The position numbers and the translations under genes are program-made. This document shows positions 59,424 to 64,000 of a stretch of 64,000 bases of DNA, piece after piece. The notes below the pieces were generated by a model that was not told where the DNA came from, did not search any database, and saw only the letters and a program-made list of their open reading frames with translations. The stretch comes from Kiritimatiellia bacterium (GTDB lineage Bacteria; Verrucomicrobiota; Kiritimatiellia; RFP12; UBA1067), in contig JAQUCE010000013.1 in NCBI GenBank assembly GCA_028686345.1, positions 1 through 64,000 on the forward strand, given 5' to 3'. How positions within the stretch are numbered: the first letter of the stretch is position 1; every line of letters begins with the position of its first letter.

Positions 59424-59456
59424 AGGGCCGGTGCTGAATTGCGCCGGCCCTTTTTT
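59424..59456 (+). terminator. intrinsic terminator
   Basis: agggccggtgc...gcgccggccct + tttttt. Confidence 0.85.
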
Positions 59457-59526
59457 CATTTTTTAGCCCTTCGTTTTTTTGGTTTAGTTTGGCCGGTGGC
59501 AGATGCCACCGGCGTGGGTGATAGGA

Positions 59527-60024
59527 TTACAAATCAACTTTGCAAGCATCGATCAGGTCGGCAAAGATAGCCTCGTCGGCCTCCTCCCAAATTGGATCGC
59601 CGTTTGTGTCTGCCCCGCGGACACAGCCAATCTGATAAAAGCGTACGCGTGAGTTTGGGTTATCTTGATTGCCATCGCTGTGCCCTTCGGCCAGCAGCTC
59701 GATGCGGTTGATATCCATGCGCTCGCACTCGGCAACAATGCCGGCGCTATTAATCTCGGTGACCTGGATGCCGTCTTTCGGAGAAAAATCAGCTGGCAGA
59801 TCCTCTACAAAAGTTTCGGCTGATTGGCTTGATATGTGGTAGCCATAGCCTGGCAGCTCGTACACTTTGGCGCGATTGATGCCATCAGGCACCGTGCCAA
59901 TAAAATAAACAGCCTGGTTGTGATAATCAGGATCAGTGCCGTAGCCGCAGTTGATTAAGGTTTGCAACGCGCCTTTTTCATCGGTTCCGCAGTTTTCTGC
60001 GATCATCTGGATCAATGTTTTCAT
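59527..60024 (-). CDS. acidic hypothetical protein (165 aa)
   Basis: ORF with strong SD (gaaggg) 6 nt before ATG; ~29 D/E vs ~11 K/R by my count. Confidence 0.65.
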   Translation of the reverse strand: MKTLIQMIAENCGTDEKGALQTLINCGYGTDPDYHNQAVYFIGTVPDGINRAKVYELPGYGYHISSQSAETFVEDLPADFSPKDGIQVTEINSAGIVAECERMDINRIELLAEGHSDGNQDNPNSRVRFYQIGCVRGADTNGDPIWEEADEAIFADLIDACKVDL

Positions 60025-60150
60025 TTTTTAGCCCTTCGTTTTGTTTTTGGGAGGAGCCTATCTCCTCTTTTCTGCCCCTATTATAACAAGTTTCGCAAGT
60101 GTACGCAACCCCGAAATGCAATTATTTTCACTTTATTTTCATTTATTTTA

Positions 60151-60177
60151 TAACTCGCTATAATACAGCAACTTACA
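60151..60177 (+). repeat. imperfect direct repeat flanking the integrase gene, copy 1
   Basis: taactcgctataatacagcaacttaca; 22/27 identical to 61461-61487. Confidence 0.5.
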
Positions 60178-60283
60178 ACCGAAAATAAATCTAAAAAACA
60201 TCATTTTTAGCTATTTTTCGTCTCATTTTCAACCTTTTAAAAAATCTTTTTGTTACATTTGTACGGGCTGAAAATTTTTAGCT

Positions 60284-61333
60284 CTAATAATCCAAATCAA
60301 TCACCGCTTTTTTTACAGCCTCCATCAAAGCCGACCGCGAAGGCTGCGAATATCTACCGTGCATCCCCTGGCTGGCGTGGCCGGTAATCGCATCCGTAAT
60401 GTGCGGTGAAACACCCGCCTCATCCATCATACTGATAAAAGTTGCGCGCAAACTGTGGAAGCTGGCACTTCCAAATTGATTCGCGCCCACCCCGGCCCGT
60501 ACAAAAATCGCCTTCATTCTATTGCTGGCTGTATCGGCGCGCAGCCTTCGAAAAAAGCCAGGCGCCACCCCCTCCAGCGCCAGCCGGGTTCTCGGCAGCA
60601 TCGGGATCAGCAGCGGACGCCCTTTTTTAGCCCTCGTTTTGCCTGGGATCACGCGCAAAAAATCACCATCAAAAGCCCGCTCATCAATCTCCAGGCAGCT
60701 ACCCAGCCGTAGCCCGGTCGAAAATCCCAATCGCAGCAGCGCGCACTCCACTGGATCCGCAGCAGCCTCCAGCAATCGCCTCATCTCATCCTTAGAGATT
60801 CTTCTAAATCTCCCCGCCACAGCCACAGCCAAATCATGCCCCTCCCAAATCCCGGCATCCAGCCCCAGCCCTTTAAAGATCCTGGCGAACAGCCGACAAT
60901 CCCTTTTACCTGCCTCCGCGCTTCTGCCCTCCAGATATTTCGCCGCCTCCCCGTGGGTAATCACGCCCGGACCCTCCACGCCATTCAATTTCGCCCACCC
61001 ACCCAGCGCATTCACCGCGCCCTCATACGCTCGCAGCGTTCCAGCGTTCTGCGTCAGCCTTTTATTTTCTTTGCTCCAGCGCCAAAACAAATTATCCCAT
61101 TCGACATCAATTGGCGCCGCCTCCCTGATAAGCTGCGCCTTTGCCTTTTCGCCCAGCTCCACCAAAAACTCCAACCATCCTGTTTTAGGGTTCACCAGGC
61201 CCGGCACAAAATCAACAGCCCTTCTTTCCGCCTCAGCCTTATCCTCAGTTTTCAGTGCAAGCCATTTATTTTTATACACCAGGTAATATTTTTTACCTTT
61301 TTTAGTAATACATCCAGCATTCAGCCTAGCCAT
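60284..61333 (-). CDS. tyrosine recombinase / phage integrase
   Basis: LRLGFSTGLRLGSCLEI; FHSLRATFISMMDEAGVSPHITDAITGHASQGMHGRYSQPS; adjacent to tRNA att. Confidence 0.92.
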   Translation of the reverse strand: MARLNAGCITKKGKKYYLVYKNKWLALKTEDKAEAERRAVDFVPGLVNPKTGWLEFLVELGEKAKAQLIREAAPIDVEWDNLFWRWSKENKRLTQNAGTLRAYEGAVNALGGWAKLNGVEGPGVITHGEAAKYLEGRSAEAGKRDCRLFARIFKGLGLDAGIWEGHDLAVAVAGRFRRISKDEMRRLLEAAADPVECALLRLGFSTGLRLGSCLEIDERAFDGDFLRVIPGKTRAKKGRPLLIPMLPRTRLALEGVAPGFFRRLRADTASNRMKAIFVRAGVGANQFGSASFHSLRATFISMMDEAGVSPHITDAITGHASQGMHGRYSQPSRSALMEAVKKAVIDLDY

Positions 61334-61460
61334 TTTCGCCACCCTTCTAAGCAAATCTCTAATGATTTCTAAGATTCTTCTAAAAACGCTCCATATTATA
61401 ATCAATGTTGCTTTACGTAGCAATAAAAAATAAAAAACAAAAAAAACCGTTAAAAATCAC

Positions 61461-61487
61461 TAACTCACTCTAAAATAGCGACTTACA
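61461..61487 (+). repeat. imperfect direct repeat flanking the integrase gene, copy 2
   Basis: taactcactctaaaatagcgacttaca. Confidence 0.5.
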
Positions 61488-61502
61488 CGGCTTTACTTTT
61501 TT

Positions 61503-61552
61503 AAAACTGGTAGGCCAGGGGAGGCTCGAACTCCCGACCTGCGGATTAGGAA
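61503..61552. repeat. attachment site, right copy, inside the tRNA
   Basis: 50-bp identity with 30711-30760. Confidence 0.95.
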
Positions 61553-61584
61553 TCCGCCACTCTGTCCAACTGAGCTACTGGCCT
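61508..61584 (-). tRNA. tRNA-Arg (anticodon CCT)
   Basis: AGGCCAG-TA-GCTC...GCGGA-TTCCTAA-TCCGC...GGGAG-TTCGAGC-CTCCC-CTGGCCT-ACCA; CCA encoded. Confidence 0.95.
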
Positions 61585-61706
61585 GAAAAATTTGATCAGA
61601 GGTTAGCAGAAAAATCATGGCTTGGCAAGTGTGGTGTGAATAAGGTACAATTTAAATGTTTTAGTTAGGGGAGTTTGACGAGTTTTATAAGCTAAGGGGG
61701 CTTTGT

Positions 61707-63932
61707 TTGAGAATGAGGTTTTTCAGATTTTTTTTGAAGTCGCTCTTTCTTCTGTTTTTTTGCCTGCTGGTCTTTCTGGCTGTTCAGCGCAAAAACATTG
61801 CAGACAGGGTGATCAGGAGCCAGTTGAACAAGCTGGCAGTCCACGATTTGAGCTTCAAGGTTGCCGAGTTTTCGCCATTTACCTTTGAGCTGCAGGATAT
61901 CCGCTGGGGTGAGCAACAGGCTCCATTCTTCTATCTCTCCTCAATCAAGGTTCAATACACTCCTAAGGGGCTTTATGGCGGAGTTGTGGACAAGGTTGTG
62001 GCAGGCCGCCTGGAGACCTCGCTGCTGTTTAACAATGAGAATAAACCGCAATCCGAGCTGATCGAACGGGTGCTGCAGGTGGTGGCCCGCGCGCAGCAGG
62101 TTTACCCGGCAGGGGCGGATGAAGCGGGGGGGGCGAAAGGGCCGCTCGTTCTGCCTGAGTTTGTGCTGGAGCGTGGCACACTGAATTTGCACGGCACAGG
62201 TTCTTTTCCGATGGAGGAGCGGGTGGTTTTTGACCTGCAGCTGCGCCAGGGGGTTGGGGCAATAAACCTGCGGAGCAGACTCAATCTGCCGGGAGTAGGG
62301 ACTCCTGTATTGCGGGGGCGGGTGGAGATCCCGACGCTGGATCTCAGCTCTGCGATCACAGCCCGGATTACGGCCTCCGCTGACCTGAGCACTCTGACAG
62401 CTCTGCCCTCTGGTTTTGAACCAGCGCAGGCGGATTTAACCGGAGAGTTTACTGTCGCAGGGTTGTCAGCGGGTGCGCCGGAGTGGAGTTTGAAGCTGCG
62501 GCTGCCGTCGCATCCCTGCGCCGTGACAAATGACACTGTGCAACTCTCCGGCACGTTGCAGGGGATTGGCGAGTTCAGCGGAGCCGGCCCCCGGCTGAGC
62601 GGCGGCGCGAGTTTGACTCTCAGCAATTTGGTGAGCAAAATCAAAAGTTCGGCGGGTGATACCCTGTTGGCAACCCGAGCGCAGCGGATTAATCTGAGTT
62701 TTGAGCTGCCGGAGGCCGCGCCTGATCGGGTAGAAGACATCCTGCTGAGCGGTTGTGTCGGGGTTGAGGAGCTGCTCTGCAATGCGCCAGGCGACCTGCT
62801 GACGCTGAAGCAGGGGACGTTGAATATTCCGTTCACTTTTTCGGAGCCGCAGGGGTGGGAGTTTGAAAAATCAAGGTTGGAGTGGGCGCTGTGCCGTGTT
62901 GGAGGCGTGGAGTTTGAGGCTGGTAAGTTGCAGCTGTCAATTAGCAACAGCTACGCACAGGTGGCGAGTTGGGTCACGGTCAAGGATGAAGCGCTGAAGG
63001 TCGCAGTGGAGTGCGAGCTGCCACTGTTGAAACCTCAGGCAGGCACGCTGCGGTTGGATGTGCTGCCAGCCGTGGTGGAGAGCAGCGGCAAGCTTGGCAA
63101 GCTGGTGCGGAAAAAGAGCGGACTCAAGCTTGATTTTGCGGGCGAGCTCTCGGCTGCGGTGCGGGTTGCCGGCCTAAGTTCTGACGCGGTAATCACAGGG
63201 ATGGTGCGGCTGGTCAACGGCTCGTGCAGCTACCAGGAGGTGACACTGGGCGGGCTTGCGGCGCATATGCCTTTCAAGTTTGATGGTGCCTTACGCTCAA
63301 CTGGTGAGGCGCTGCTGACAGTTGAGAGCGTACGCGCCGGCAATATTGCGATGGGGCCGGGCAAGGTGTTTTTCCAGCTTCGGGAAGATGAGCTTTTTAT
63401 TGAGCGGGCTCAGATGGCTTGGGCCAAAGGGTTCCTGCATGCGTATGCGATTCATGCGGGGTTGGACGGCGGTATCCGCAATGAGTTTGTCATTTATGCT
63501 GATAAGATGGACTTGGGAGAGGTTTTTATGCTGGTCATGCCCTTTGATGGACGGATGGAGGGGGTGCTTTATGGTCGCTTCCCGGTGGTCCTCAAAAAAA
63601 ATAGGGTTGAACTTTCCGGCGGATATCTGTACTCTTTACCTAATCAGGGGGGAGTTTTGAAATTAAACAATCCCGCGCAGATGGAGTCGTTGCTCAACCG
63701 GGCAGGCATCACCGATGATCGGGAGAAATCACTCTCTAAGGCGCTGAGTGATCTGGATTTGAGCGCAATACGTCTTGATTTAGAGCCAAGGCTGGACGGC
63801 GATTCTTCGCTGCGAATCAAGTTGGATGGCAAATCCAACTATCAGAAGCGGCCAGCTCCCGTGAGCCTGAATTTAAACCTGAATGGTCAGCTGCAGCAGT
63901 TGCTGGATCTGGGGATGGATATGAGCCAGTAG
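61707..63932 (+). CDS. YdbH/AsmA-like protein (C-terminal dicarboxylate-transport-type domain)
   Basis: 741 aa, N-terminal TM, repetitive beta-rich composition, C-terminal ...RLDLEPRLDGDSSLRIKLDGKSNYQKRPAPVSLNLNLNGQLQQLLDLG. Confidence 0.65.
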   Translation: MRMRFFRFFLKSLFLLFFCLLVFLAVQRKNIADRVIRSQLNKLAVHDLSFKVAEFSPFTFELQDIRWGEQQAPFFYLSSIKVQYTPKGLYGGVVDKVVAGRLETSLLFNNENKPQSELIERVLQVVARAQQVYPAGADEAGGAKGPLVLPEFVLERGTLNLHGTGSFPMEERVVFDLQLRQGVGAINLRSRLNLPGVGTPVLRGRVEIPTLDLSSAITARITASADLSTLTALPSGFEPAQADLTGEFTVAGLSAGAPEWSLKLRLPSHPCAVTNDTVQLSGTLQGIGEFSGAGPRLSGGASLTLSNLVSKIKSSAGDTLLATRAQRINLSFELPEAAPDRVEDILLSGCVGVEELLCNAPGDLLTLKQGTLNIPFTFSEPQGWEFEKSRLEWALCRVGGVEFEAGKLQLSISNSYAQVASWVTVKDEALKVAVECELPLLKPQAGTLRLDVLPAVVESSGKLGKLVRKKSGLKLDFAGELSAAVRVAGLSSDAVITGMVRLVNGSCSYQEVTLGGLAAHMPFKFDGALRSTGEALLTVESVRAGNIAMGPGKVFFQLREDELFIERAQMAWAKGFLHAYAIHAGLDGGIRNEFVIYADKMDLGEVFMLVMPFDGRMEGVLYGRFPVVLKKNRVELSGGYLYSLPNQGGVLKLNNPAQMESLLNRAGITDDREKSLSKALSDLDLSAIRLDLEPRLDGDSSLRIKLDGKSNYQKRPAPVSLNLNLNGQLQQLLDLGMDMSQ

Positions 63933-64000
63933 TATGGATAAAATAAAAATGAGGTACGTTATATGAGGATTTGTTTTAGGTATGGCCTGTTGTGCCTGAG

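Larger units (their letters stand above)
59354..59456 (+). ncRNA. putative phage small RNA (CRISPR-repeat stem-loop + ~41-nt segment + terminator), candidate RNA anti-CRISPR
   Basis: promoter-like sequence upstream, repeat at predicted 5' end, terminator at 59424-59456, no convincing ORF. Confidence 0.45.
30711..61552. mobile_element. prophage (siphovirus-like), integrated in tRNA-Arg(CCU)
   Basis: 50-bp perfect direct repeats at both ends, tyrosine integrase next to the tRNA, primase-helicase, terminase, portal, ClpP-like protease, capsid, tail tube, tape measure in one orientation. Confidence 0.95.

Overview
The sequence looks like a chromosomal segment of a Gram-negative bacterium; the protein style (SHD1-like, LamG, InlB-type and GLUG repeats, many Sec-secreted giants) suggests the PVC superphylum, Kiritimatiellota/Lentisphaerae/Verrucomicrobia-like, but this is inference only. 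(1) 1-30.7 kb is a host accessory region: ISL3-type transposase remnant, truncated nucleotidyltransferase gene, a minus-strand cluster of very large secreted proteins (one split by a frameshift), a secreted glycoside-hydrolase-like protein, a decayed type III-style mod methyltransferase downstream of a (CACT)19 microsatellite, and an aminotransferase/Lrp pair. (2) 30,711-61,552 is an apparently complete ~30.8 kb siphovirus-like prophage in the 3' end of a tRNA-Arg(CCU) gene, with 50-bp direct-repeat att sites and a tyrosine integrase. (3) From 61.7 kb a host YdbH/AsmA-like gene follows. Strongest candidates for undescribed biology, all in the prophage: (a) a solitary type I-C-like CRISPR repeat (59354-59382) between a plausible promoter and an intrinsic terminator, i.e. 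a candidate RNA anti-CRISPR or phage guide RNA, next to a divergent small regulator and a very acidic orphan protein; (b) a phage C5-methyltransferase gene overlapped over almost its full length by a second ~360-codon same-strand ORF that also carries family-like motifs; (c) a perfect 32-bp inverted repeat with internal 9-bp tandem repeats at the 3' end of the primase-helicase gene; (d) a GT2 glycosyltransferase in the packaging/head module of a phage whose capsid protein ends in a Thr/Ser mucin-like tail; (e) a perfect palindromic operator inside a canonical promoter, repeated downstream; (f) a phage acyl-carrier-protein homologue. All calls were made by eye without database searches.
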